Below are positions 18,078-25,576 of a stretch of DNA of 64,000 nt, in pieces. The position numbers and the translations under genes were made by a program. How positions within the stretch are numbered: the stretch's first letter is position 1; every line of letters begins with the position of its first letter. The notes under the pieces were generated by a model. The model worked only from the letters and a program-made list of their open reading frames with translations. It did no database searches and was not told where the DNA came from. This DNA is from Halobellus rufus (GTDB lineage Archaea > Halobacteriota > Halobacteria > Halobacteriales > Haloferacaceae), in assembly GCF_000739575.1 (NCBI RefSeq), contig NZ_BBJO01000009.1:62001-126000 (forward strand), in the 5' to 3' direction.

Positions 18078-18082
18078 TCTCG

Positions 18083-18095
18083 AAAACGTTTTATG
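18083..18095 (+). promoter_or_regulatory. Promoter of the leader ORF upstream of argG
   Basis: AAAACGTTTT is a perfect 10-bp palindrome at 18083-18092 and contains a TATA-like TTTTATG (18089-18095). Its centre lies about 27 bases before the ATG at 18120, so a transcript would be leaderless or nearly so, the common haloarchaeal arrangement. Assigned from spacing and composition only. Confidence 0.4.
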
Positions 18096-18119
18096 CGCCG
18101 CTTCGGTTTCACACTCACA

Positions 18120-18251
18120 ATGACGCGGCTCTCTCGGATGCGCGCTCGCGCCCCGTCGAGAGCCGCGACTGCGGTCGTCTCGGCTCCCGAAACTCCGATT
18201 CTCGCCGAGTCGACCGACGCCGCGCGGCGACCGCGACGACGGGCCCTGTAG
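18120..18251 (+). CDS. Arg-rich 43-aa leader ORF upstream of the arginine operon (putative)
   Basis: ATG at 18120 opens 43 codons to TAG at 18249-18251. Ten of the 43 residues are Arg: the start is MTRLSRMRARAPSR and the end is ARRPRRRAL. The stop codon sits in the loop of a small hairpin GGGCC-CTGTA-GGCCC (18241-18255). argG begins 137 bases further on. A TATA-like box is at leaderless spacing upstream. The arrangement recalls amino-acid leader peptides, but chance Arg richness in GC-rich DNA is a real alternative, and no such archaeal mechanism is known to me. Confidence 0.35.
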   Translation: MTRLSRMRARAPSRAATAVVSAPETPILAESTDAARRPRRRAL

Positions 18252-18345
18252 GCCCACTATTACCTTATCCCCTCGTCGTACCGAATCAACTCACAAGCGA
18301 GTAGCGTCTCTATAGGCATTGCTGCGATTTAATTTCTAAACTTTA

Positions 18346-18366
18346 AACCGTGTAATTTATACGGTT
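18346..18366 (+). promoter_or_regulatory. Near-palindromic operator over the argG TATA box
   Basis: The 21-bp site reads AACCGT, then the core GTAATTTAT, then ACGGTT. The two halves match except for one pair (positions 7/15) and the centre. The TATA-like ATTTATA at 18355-18361 lies inside it, about 30 bases before the argG ATG. A protein bound here would block TBP, so repression is the expected mode. A shorter copy with the same 9-bp core lies upstream of lysW. Confidence 0.55.
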
Positions 18367-18388
18367 GAGCGTTTGATTCGGAGATATA

Positions 18389-19603
18389 ATGACAAGCGTG
18401 GCACTCGCGTTCTCGGGCGGCCTCGACACGACAGTCTGCGTCTCGCTCCTGCAGGAGGAGTACGGCTACGACGAAGTCGTCGGCGTCACCGTCGACGTGG
18501 GGCAACCCGAATCCGAGTTCGAGGAGGCACAGGAGACCGCCGACGCGCACGGGCTGGACCTGCACGTCGTCGACGCGAAAGACGAGTTCGCCGACCTCTG
18601 TTTCGACTCCGTGCGCGCGAACGCGACGTACCAGGGCTACCCGCTCGGCACGGCGCTGGCGCGCCCGGTCATCGCGAACGCGATCCTCGAGGTCGCCGAG
18701 GAGGAGGGCTGTGACGCCCTCGCGCACGGCTGCACCGGCAAGGGCAACGACCAACTCCGCTTCGAGGTCGTCTGGCGCGCCTCCGACCTCGACGTGATCG
18801 CCCCCGTCCGCGAACTGGAACTCACGCGCGAGTGGGAGCAGCAGTACGCCGAGGAGCACGACCTGCCGGTTCAGTCCGGCAACTCCGGCGTCTGGTCGAT
18901 CGACACGAACCTCTGGAGCCGCTCGGTCGAGGGCGGCCAGCTCGAAGACCCCGGCTACGTGCCCCCGGAGGACATCTACGAGTGGACCGATGACCCCGCG
19001 AACGCCACCGAGACCGAGTTGGTGGAGATCACCTTCGAGGACGGCTACCCCGTCGCGCTCGACGGCGAGGAACTGTCGCCGACTGAGCTCATCAGCGCGC
19101 TCAACGAACAGGCCGGCAAGCACGGCGTCGGTCGCACGGATATGATGGAAGACCGTATGCTCGGGCTGAAGGTCCGCGAGAACTACGAGCACCCCGCGGC
19201 GACGACGCTTCTCACCGCCCACGAGGCGCTCGAACAGCTCGTACTCACGAAAGACGAGCGCGACTTCAAGCGCTCGATCGACGCCGAGTGGGCCCAGAAG
19301 GGCTACGAGGGGCTCGTCGACCACCCGCTCGTCGGTGCCCTGGAGGGCTTCATCGACGAGACCCAGACGCGCGTCACCGGCACGGTCACGATCAAGTTCC
19401 AGGGCGGGCAGGCCCGCCCGGTCGCCCGCGAGTCGGAGTACGCCGCCTACTCCGAGGACGCGGCCTCGTTCAACACCTCCGGCGTCGGCGACATCACCCA
19501 GCAGGACGCGACGGGCGTCGCGAAGTACCACGGGTTCCAGTCGCGCCTCGCGAACGCCGCCATCGACGCCGCCGAGGGCGACGACGAAGGCGACTGGGAG
19601 TGA
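18389..19603 (+). CDS. argG: Argininosuccinate synthase
   Basis: A 404-residue cytoplasmic enzyme joining citrulline and aspartate with ATP to give argininosuccinate, the penultimate arginine step. The N terminus ALAFSGGLDTTVCVSLL is the PP-loop (SGGxDT) of the family. GNSGVWSIDTNLWSRSVEGG (shown in part: VWSIDTNLWSRS) lies in the substrate-binding half, and length is normal. It heads the arginine cluster; a TATA box within a palindrome precedes it and argH follows after three bases. Under arginine supply the operator-like site would reduce expression of argG and argH (inference). Confidence 0.97.
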   Translation: MTSVALAFSGGLDTTVCVSLLQEEYGYDEVVGVTVDVGQPESEFEEAQETADAHGLDLHVVDAKDEFADLCFDSVRANATYQGYPLGTALARPVIANAILEVAEEEGCDALAHGCTGKGNDQLRFEVVWRASDLDVIAPVRELELTREWEQQYAEEHDLPVQSGNSGVWSIDTNLWSRSVEGGQLEDPGYVPPEDIYEWTDDPANATETELVEITFEDGYPVALDGEELSPTELISALNEQAGKHGVGRTDMMEDRMLGLKVRENYEHPAATTLLTAHEALEQLVLTKDERDFKRSIDAEWAQKGYEGLVDHPLVGALEGFIDETQTRVTGTVTIKFQGGQARPVARESEYAAYSEDAASFNTSGVGDITQQDATGVAKYHGFQSRLANAAIDAAEGDDEGDWE

Positions 19604-19606
19604 ACG

Positions 19607-21088
19607 ATGACGGGCGAAGATGCTGACCACGACGAAGGCCATTCGGGCGTCGTCCGCCGCGACCGCTTCAGCGGCGGCCCCGCCCGCGGTTTCATGTCGA
19701 GCCTCGCGGCCGACGAGCGCATCTTCGCCGCCGACCTCGCCGTCGACCGCGCGCACGTGGTGATGCTCGCCGAGCAGGGCATCGTCGCCGACGACGTCGC
19801 CGGCGAGATCCTCGCCGCGCTCGACGACGTCGAGTCCGCGGGCCACGGCGCACTCCCCGACGGCGAGGACGTCCACGAAGCCATCGAAACGGGCGTCGTC
19901 GAGCGCGTCGGCCCCGACGGCGGGAAGATGCACACCGCGCGCAGCCGCAACGACGAGGTCGCCGCGTGCATCCGCTACCGCCTGCGCGCGGACCTCCTCG
20001 ACGCGATCGAGGCGACGCTCGCACTGCGGGAGGCGCTCGTCGACGTCGCCGCCGAGCACGTCGACACGGTGATGCCCGGCTACACGCACCTCCAGCCCGC
20101 CCAGCCGACCACGGTCGCGCACTTCCTTCTCTCGTACGAGTCGGCGTTCGCCCGCGACACCGCGCGCCTGTTGGACGCCTACGGCCGGACGAACCAGTCG
20201 CCGCTCGGCGGGGCCGCCTTCGCGGGCACGCCGTTCGACATCGACCGCGAGCGCACCGCCGAACTGCTCGGCTTCGAGGGCGTCGTGGCGAACTCGATGG
20301 ACGCCTCCGCCGGTCGCGACTTCCTCGCGGAGTCGACGGCGGCGCTGACGACGCACGCGACGACGCTGTCGGGGTTAGCAGAAGATCTCGTGATCTTCGC
20401 GAACAAGGGCTTCGTCGACCTCGCGGACGAGTACTCCTCGACGTCGTCGATCATGCCGCAGAAGGTCAACCCCGACACCCTCGAACTCGTCCGCGCGGTC
20501 GCGGGCGACGCCGTCGGCGGCCTCTCCGGCCTCCTCACGACGCTGAAAGGGCTCCCGCGCGCGTACAACCGCGACCTCCAGCGCGCGACGCCGCACGCTT
20601 GGGAGACCGTCGACGCGGTCTCGGAGGCAACCGCGGTCGTCGCGGGCGCGGTCGCCACCGCCGAGTGGCCCGAGGAGACGCTCGAAGCGGCCGCGGGCGA
20701 CGGCTTCTCGACGGCGACGGGCGTCGCCGACGCCCTGGCGATGGCCGGGGTCCCGTTCCGCACGGCCCACGAGGTGCTCGCGGCGGCCGCCGAGCGCGCC
20801 GACGGCGAGACGCCCGACCTCGCAACACTTGACGCGGTCGCAGCCGACGTGCTCGGCGAGTCCCTCTTCGAGTACGTGAGCCGCGAGCGCGTCGAGGCCG
20901 CGCTCGATCCGGTCGAGAGCGTCGCCAGCCGGGATTCTCTCGGCGGTCCGGCCCCGGCGGCGGTCGCCGCCCAGATCGGCGACGCCGAGGCGGCACTCGA
21001 CGCCGACCGCGACGCCTACGACGCTCGCAGCGGCGCGCTGGACGCCGCCGCGGCGACCCTTCGGACGGAGGTGGACCGGTATGTCTGA
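19607..21088 (+). CDS. argH: Argininosuccinate lyase
   Basis: A 493-residue member of the fumarase/aspartase superfamily. It cleaves argininosuccinate to arginine and fumarate. Signatures: TARSRNDEVAACIRYRLR, the catalytic-His region MPGYTHLQPAQPTTVAHF and the SS loop TSSIMPQKVNPDTLELVR. Length is typical, with an Ala-rich C terminus. It is three bases behind argG and certainly co-transcribed. A short ORF with a good Shine-Dalgarno sequence overlaps its last eight bases. Confidence 0.97.
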   Translation: MTGEDADHDEGHSGVVRRDRFSGGPARGFMSSLAADERIFAADLAVDRAHVVMLAEQGIVADDVAGEILAALDDVESAGHGALPDGEDVHEAIETGVVERVGPDGGKMHTARSRNDEVAACIRYRLRADLLDAIEATLALREALVDVAAEHVDTVMPGYTHLQPAQPTTVAHFLLSYESAFARDTARLLDAYGRTNQSPLGGAAFAGTPFDIDRERTAELLGFEGVVANSMDASAGRDFLAESTAALTTHATTLSGLAEDLVIFANKGFVDLADEYSSTSSIMPQKVNPDTLELVRAVAGDAVGGLSGLLTTLKGLPRAYNRDLQRATPHAWETVDAVSEATAVVAGAVATAEWPEETLEAAAGDGFSTATGVADALAMAGVPFRTAHEVLAAAAERADGETPDLATLDAVAADVLGESLFEYVSRERVEAALDPVESVASRDSLGGPAPAAVAAQIGDAEAALDADRDAYDARSGALDAAAATLRTEVDRYV

Positions 21089-21167
21089 GCCGCGAGCGGA
21101 TCCGCCGTCGCCGCCGCGTCGGCGGGCGCGGCTGCGACGGTCCCCACCCGGGGACGTTCATATATGA
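21081..21167 (+). CDS. Arg-rich 28-aa ORF between argH and lysW (putative)
   Basis: ATG at 21081 overlaps the argH end in another frame and opens 28 codons to TGA at 21165-21167. The product begins MSEPRADPPSPPRRRARLRR; seven residues are Arg. GGAGGTG at 21067-21073 is a perfect Shine-Dalgarno match nine bases before the ATG, although it also encodes argH residues. The stop lies in a perfect 12-bp palindrome TTCATATATGAA (21157-21168). It could be a leader for the lysW-argF unit or a chance ORF. Confidence 0.3.
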   Translation: MSEPRADPPSPPRRRARLRRSPPGDVHI

Positions 21168-21232
21168 AATCAGACATCGATTTCACACGGGCTGTTCGTT
21201 CGACTGTTTTACGCCGATAGTGGTACCGCTAC

Positions 21233-21249
21233 TCGGGTAATTTATCCGA
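21233..21249 (+). promoter_or_regulatory. Second arginine operator-like palindrome upstream of lysW
   Basis: The 17-bp site reads TCGG, core GTAATTTAT, CCGA. It shares the 9-bp core, CG at the same distance on each side, and the same mismatched pair with the site over the argG TATA box (13 of 15 aligned bases identical). It lies 44-60 bases before the lysW ATG, upstream of a TATA-like TTTAAG at 21263-21268 that is at leaderless spacing from 21293. Confidence 0.5.
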
Positions 21250-21292
21250 CAACTTCGATGGGTTTAAGGTGGCTCCTCGCCCACCAACTGGT

Positions 21293-21472
21293 ATGGCAGA
21301 GACCATCACCGCAGAAGACCCGCTGACCGGAGAAGAGATCGAGATCCCCGCCGACGTCGAGGTCGGCGAAATCGTCGACAGCCCCGCGACCGGCGCGGAG
21401 CTGGAGGTCGTATCGGTCGATCCGATCACACTCGAAGAGGCCCCCGAGCTCGAAGAGGACTGGGGCGAATAA
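21293..21472 (+). CDS. lysW: LysW-type amino-group carrier protein (ArgW)
   Basis: A 59-residue acidic carrier. Its C terminus ends LEEDWGE, the family signature; the terminal Glu alpha-amino group is linked to the growing intermediate and so protects it through the ArgX-C-B-D-E steps. The start at 21293 (MAETITAEDP) is chosen over an in-frame ATG at 21269. Unlike Thermus LysW, it has no cysteine: the two CxxC zinc-ligand sites are replaced (around DPLTG and SPATG). The fold must therefore be stabilised otherwise, perhaps by high salt. argX begins one base after its stop. Confidence 0.92.
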   Translation: MAETITAEDPLTGEEIEIPADVEVGEIVDSPATGAELEVVSVDPITLEEAPELEEDWGE

Positions 21473-21473
21473 G

Positions 21474-22346
21474 ATGAAGGTTGGGCTGCTCTACTCCCGG
21501 ATCCGCAAGGACGAGAAGCTCCTCCTCACGGAGCTGCGCGACCGCGGCCACGAGGTGGAGAAGATCGACGTCCGGAAAGAGCAGTTCAACATCGCTGAAC
21601 CGCCGGAGTCGTTCGAGGGATGCGATATCGTGGTCGACCGCTGTCTGTCGACGAGCCGCAGCCTGTACACCACGCAGTTCCTCGACGCCTACGGCATTCC
21701 CGTCGTCAACAGCGCCCACACCGCGGACGTCTGCGCGGACAAGGTGAAAAACAGCCTCGCGCTTGAACGCGCCGGCGTCCCGACGCCGAACACGGAAGTC
21801 GCCTTCACCGTCGAATCCGCGATGGAGACGATCGAGAAGTTCGGCTACCCCTGCGTCCTCAAGCCCGTCGTGGGCTCGTGGGGCCGCCTGATGGCGAAAG
21901 TCGATTCACCGTCGGCCGCTGAGGCCATCCTCGAACACAAGGCGACGCTCGGCCACTACCAGCACAAGGTGTTCTACGTCCAGGAGTTCGTCGAGAAGCC
22001 CGGCCGCGACATCCGCGTGCTGGCCGCCGACGGCGAACCGATCGCCGCGGAGACGCGCTCGTCGGACCACTGGCTGACCAACGCCGCGAAGGGCGGCGAA
22101 GTGGCCGAGTTCGAGCTCGACGATCGCGCGAAAGAACTCGTCGCGGCCGCCTCCGACGCCGTCGGCGGCGGACTGCTCGGGATCGACCTGATGGAGACCG
22201 GATCGGACTACACGGTTCACGAGGTCAACCACAACGTGGAGTTCAAGGCGCTGAACGAAGCCGTCGACCTGGACGTTCCCGGTGCAGTCGTCGACTGGCT
22301 CGAATCGAAAGCCGAACAAGCCACCGGGACTGAAGCAGCCGTATGA
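21474..22346 (+). CDS. argX: Glutamate-LysW ligase (LysX/ArgX family, ATP-grasp)
   Basis: A 290-residue ATP-grasp ligase that joins the amino group of glutamate to the C-terminal Glu of LysW, the first committed step. The ATP-grasp region includes CVLKPVVGSWGRLMAKV, YVQEFVEKPGRDIRV and the metal-binding HEVNHNVEFKALNEAV. The motif near FKALNE may help choose glutamate rather than aminoadipate, but specificity is inferred mainly from the arg gene context. It follows lysW by one base, and its last four bases (ATGA) overlap argC. Confidence 0.93.
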   Translation: MKVGLLYSRIRKDEKLLLTELRDRGHEVEKIDVRKEQFNIAEPPESFEGCDIVVDRCLSTSRSLYTTQFLDAYGIPVVNSAHTADVCADKVKNSLALERAGVPTPNTEVAFTVESAMETIEKFGYPCVLKPVVGSWGRLMAKVDSPSAAEAILEHKATLGHYQHKVFYVQEFVEKPGRDIRVLAADGEPIAAETRSSDHWLTNAAKGGEVAEFELDDRAKELVAAASDAVGGGLLGIDLMETGSDYTVHEVNHNVEFKALNEAVDLDVPGAVVDWLESKAEQATGTEAAV

Positions 22347-23419
22347 GTACTTCCCACACGGACCCGGACGCCGGAGACGACGCGGCCTACACCGCCGCCG
22401 TCGTCGGCGGCTCCGGCTTCACCGGCGGCGAACTCCTCCGCCTGCTGTATCAACACCCCGAGTTCGACGTCGTGCAGGCGACCAGCCGCTCGAAGGAGCG
22501 CAAGACCGTCGGCCACGTCCACCCGAACCTCCGCGAGATGGACCTCCGCTTCACCTCGCCGGAGGAACTCGAATCCGTCGACGTGCTCTTCGCGGCGACG
22601 CCGCACGGCGTCTCGATGGAGCACATCGACGCGTTCCAAGACGCCGCCGACACCGTCGTCGACCTCTCGGCGGACTTCCGCCTCGACACCGAGGAACAGT
22701 ACGACGAGTGGTACGACGGTCACGTCTGTCCCGAGTACCTGGAGAAATCGGAGTACGCTCTCCCCGAGATAAACAGAGCAAACCTCCCCGGAGCCGACCT
22801 GATCGCCTCCGGCGGCTGCAACGCCACCGCGACGATCCTCGGGCTGAAGCCGCTCTTCGACGCGGGCATCCTGGAGGGCGACGAACAGGCCGTCGTCGAC
22901 GTGAAGGTCGGCTCCTCGGAGGGTGGAGCCGGCGGCGGCGACGCCTCCAGCCACCCCGAGCGCTCGGGTATCGTCCGCCCGTACGCGCCGACGGGTCACC
23001 GGCACGAGGCCGAGATCGAGCAGTTCCTCGGCCTCTCCGTGTCGTTCACCGTTCACGCGGTCGACATGACCCGCGGCGCGAGCGCGACCTGTCACCTCTT
23101 CCCGAGTTCGCCCGTCTCGAAGGGCGACCTCTGGAAGGCCTACCGCGATGCCTACGCCGACGAGCCGTTTATGCGGACCGTCGCCGGCGGTGGCGGCGTC
23201 TACCGCTACCCCGAGCCGAAGGCCGTCGCCGGGACCAACTACGGCGAGGTCGGCTTCGAGGTCGACCCTGGGAACAGGAGACTCGTCGTCTTCTCGGCGA
23301 TCGACAATATGATGAAGGGCTCGGCCGGACAGGCCGTCCACGCGGCGAACGTCGCGCTCGGCATCGAGGAGACCGCCGGCTTGGAGTTCACCGGGCTTCA
23401 CCCGGTCGGCGCGCCCTGA
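22343..23419 (+). CDS. argC: LysW-gamma-glutamyl-6-phosphate reductase (ArgC/LysY family)
   Basis: A 358-residue NADPH-dependent semialdehyde dehydrogenase. The Rossmann motif AVVGGSGFTGGELLRLLYQHP is near the N terminus, and the active-site Cys lies in ASGGCNATATILGL. KVGSSEGGAGGG and HRHEAEIEQF belong to the catalytic domain. It reduces the LysW-bound acyl phosphate made by ArgB to the semialdehyde. The start overlaps argX by four bases; argB follows 34 bases after its stop. Confidence 0.95.
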   Translation: MSTSHTDPDAGDDAAYTAAVVGGSGFTGGELLRLLYQHPEFDVVQATSRSKERKTVGHVHPNLREMDLRFTSPEELESVDVLFAATPHGVSMEHIDAFQDAADTVVDLSADFRLDTEEQYDEWYDGHVCPEYLEKSEYALPEINRANLPGADLIASGGCNATATILGLKPLFDAGILEGDEQAVVDVKVGSSEGGAGGGDASSHPERSGIVRPYAPTGHRHEAEIEQFLGLSVSFTVHAVDMTRGASATCHLFPSSPVSKGDLWKAYRDAYADEPFMRTVAGGGGVYRYPEPKAVAGTNYGEVGFEVDPGNRRLVVFSAIDNMMKGSAGQAVHAANVALGIEETAGLEFTGLHPVGAP

Positions 23420-23453
23420 CGACTACCGACTCACACGCACCACGAAGACACGT

Positions 23454-24440
23454 ATGACCACCGAACCCACCACACACGACGACGCACGCGACGCCCGCCA
23501 GACGCAGCAGTACGACGACGGGGCGGCGCGACCGCTCCGAACCGACGGCGGTGAGGAGTCGCTCCCGCCGGTCGTCGTGAAGGTCGGCGGCGCGCGCGCG
23601 GTCGACCCCGCGGGCGCGGTCGAGGACGTCGCCGAACTCGTCGCGTCGGGTCGGAAGGTCGTCGTCGTCCACGGCGGCTCGACCGCCGTCGACGACACGC
23701 TCGAAGAGCTCGGCGAGGAGCCGACGTACGTCGAGACGCCGAGCGGCGTCGTCGGGCGCTTCACCGACGAGCGCACGATGGAGGTGTTCTCGATGGTGAT
23801 GCCCGGGAAGCTCAACACCGACCTCACCGTCACCCTCCGCGCCGCCGGGGTCGACGCGCTCGGCCTCTCGGGCGTCGACGGCGGCTTGCTTTCCGGCCCG
23901 CGCAAGTCGGCCGTGCGCGTCGTCGAGGACGGCAAGAAGAAGATCAAGCGCGGCGACCACTCGGGGAAGATCACCGACGTGAACGGCGACCTCCTCGAGA
24001 CGCTCCTTTCGGACGGCTACACGCCGGTCGTCACCGTGCCGATGCTCGCCGACGACGGCGTCGCGGTCAACGCCGACGCCGACCGCGCGGCCGCCGCCGT
24101 CGCGGGCGCGCTCGGCGCGGAACTGGTCGTCCTCACCGACGTCGCCGGCGTCTACGCCGACCCCGACGACGCGTCGACGCTGATCGAGTCGGTCGTGACC
24201 CCCGCGGACTTTGATACACTGAAAGACGCCGCTGAAGGGTTTATGACCAAGAAGGTGATGGCGGCGAAGGAGGCGCTCGACGGCGGCGCGGTGACGGTCA
24301 TCGTCGCCGACGCCAACGCCGACGATCCGATCCTCGCGGCGCTGGACGGCGGCGGGACGCACATCCACGCCAGCGCGGTCGCTGAGCCCGCAGACGAGAC
24401 CGACGCTGACGACGCCGACGAGACGGAGGTGACACAATGA
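23454..24440 (+). CDS. argB: LysW-linked glutamate kinase (ArgB/LysZ family)
   Basis: A 328-residue amino-acid kinase family protein that phosphorylates the gamma-carboxyl of LysW-bound glutamate. Core motifs: VVVKVGGARAV, VVVHGGSTAVDDTLEEL, GLSGVDGGLLSGPR and VFSMVMPGKLN. About 38 residues of acidic, poorly conserved sequence precede the first motif, and a further acidic tail (DETDADDADETEVTQ) ends the protein; both are probably disordered. A later start is possible, but none is clearly better. Its ATGA overlaps argD. Confidence 0.94.
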   Translation: MTTEPTTHDDARDARQTQQYDDGAARPLRTDGGEESLPPVVVKVGGARAVDPAGAVEDVAELVASGRKVVVVHGGSTAVDDTLEELGEEPTYVETPSGVVGRFTDERTMEVFSMVMPGKLNTDLTVTLRAAGVDALGLSGVDGGLLSGPRKSAVRVVEDGKKKIKRGDHSGKITDVNGDLLETLLSDGYTPVVTVPMLADDGVAVNADADRAAAAVAGALGAELVVLTDVAGVYADPDDASTLIESVVTPADFDTLKDAAEGFMTKKVMAAKEALDGGAVTVIVADANADDPILAALDGGGTHIHASAVAEPADETDADDADETEVTQ

Positions 24441-25576
24441 GCGGCGGCTTCGTCTTCTCGGAGAAGCCGATTCAGATCGAGTCCGGCGAGGGCGCGTACC
24501 TCTACGGAACCGACGGCACGGAGTACCTCGACTTCGGGGCCTCCTACGCCGTCGCGTCGCTCGGACACTCCCACCCGGCCGTCACCGAGGCGATTCAAGA
24601 GCAGGCCGCGAAACTGACCTACGTGCAGGCGTCGTACCCGGTCGAGGTCCGCACCGAACTGTACGAGAAACTCGCGGCGCTCGCGCCCGGCGACATCGAG
24701 AACGTCTGGCTGTGTAACTCCGGGACCGAGGCCAACGAGGCGGCGATGAAGTTCGCCCGCGCGGCGACCGGCCGCTCGAAGATCGTCGCGACCAAGCGCG
24801 GCTTCCACGGCCGGACGATGGGCGCGCTCGCGATGACGTGGAAAGACAAGTACAAGAAGCCGTTCGAGCCGCTGGCCGGCGGCGTCGAGTTCGTCCCCTA
24901 CGGCGACGAGGAGGCGCTCGCGGAGGCCGTCGACGACGAGACCGCCGCGCTGTTCTTAGAGCCCGTGCAGGGCGAGGGCGGGATCCACCCCGCGACGGCG
25001 GAGTACCTCGAACGCGCCCGCGAGGTGACCGACGACGCGGGCGCGGCGCTCGTCTTCGACGAGATCCAGACCGGAGTCGGTCGCACCGGCAACCTCTGGG
25101 CCTGCGAGGGCGTCGGCGTCGAACCCGACATCCTCACGTCGGCGAAGGGCATCGCCAACGGCCTGCCGCTGGGCGCGACGCTCGTGAAAGACTGGATCGC
25201 CGAGAACCCCGGCGACCACGGGTCGACGTTCTCCGGCGGCCCCGTCGTCTGCGCCGCGGCCAACGCCACGCTCGATACGATCGTCGACGAGGACGTGCCC
25301 GGCCACGCCGCACAGGTCGGCGAGTACCTGCGGAGCGAACTCGAAGCGGCGACTGAGGAGTACGACCTTCCCGTCCGCGAAGTCCGCGGCGAAGGGCTGA
25401 TGATCGGCATTCAGGTCAAGCGCGGCGCGAACCGCGTGTTGAAGAACCTCGCGCTCTCCGAGCAGGTGCTCGCGCTCCCGGCCGGTCGGACGGTCGTCCG
25501 CCTGCTCCCGCCGCTGACTATCGACGAGAGCCACGCCGACCAGTTCGTCGACTCCCTCGCGGAGGTGCTGGGATGA
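24437..25576 (+). CDS. argD: LysW-semialdehyde aminotransferase (ArgD/LysJ family)
   Basis: A 379-residue class III PLP-dependent aminotransferase. It converts the LysW-bound glutamate semialdehyde to LysW-ornithine with glutamate as donor. It shows the PLP phosphate site NSGTEANEAAMKFAR, the Asp of FDEIQTGVGRTG and the Schiff-base Lys in TSAKGIANGLPLGA. Length is normal. Start and stop both overlap their neighbours by four bases, which shows tight translational coupling within the cluster. Confidence 0.95.
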   Translation: MSGGFVFSEKPIQIESGEGAYLYGTDGTEYLDFGASYAVASLGHSHPAVTEAIQEQAAKLTYVQASYPVEVRTELYEKLAALAPGDIENVWLCNSGTEANEAAMKFARAATGRSKIVATKRGFHGRTMGALAMTWKDKYKKPFEPLAGGVEFVPYGDEEALAEAVDDETAALFLEPVQGEGGIHPATAEYLERAREVTDDAGAALVFDEIQTGVGRTGNLWACEGVGVEPDILTSAKGIANGLPLGATLVKDWIAENPGDHGSTFSGGPVVCAAANATLDTIVDEDVPGHAAQVGEYLRSELEAATEEYDLPVREVRGEGLMIGIQVKRGANRVLKNLALSEQVLALPAGRTVVRLLPPLTIDESHADQFVDSLAEVLG

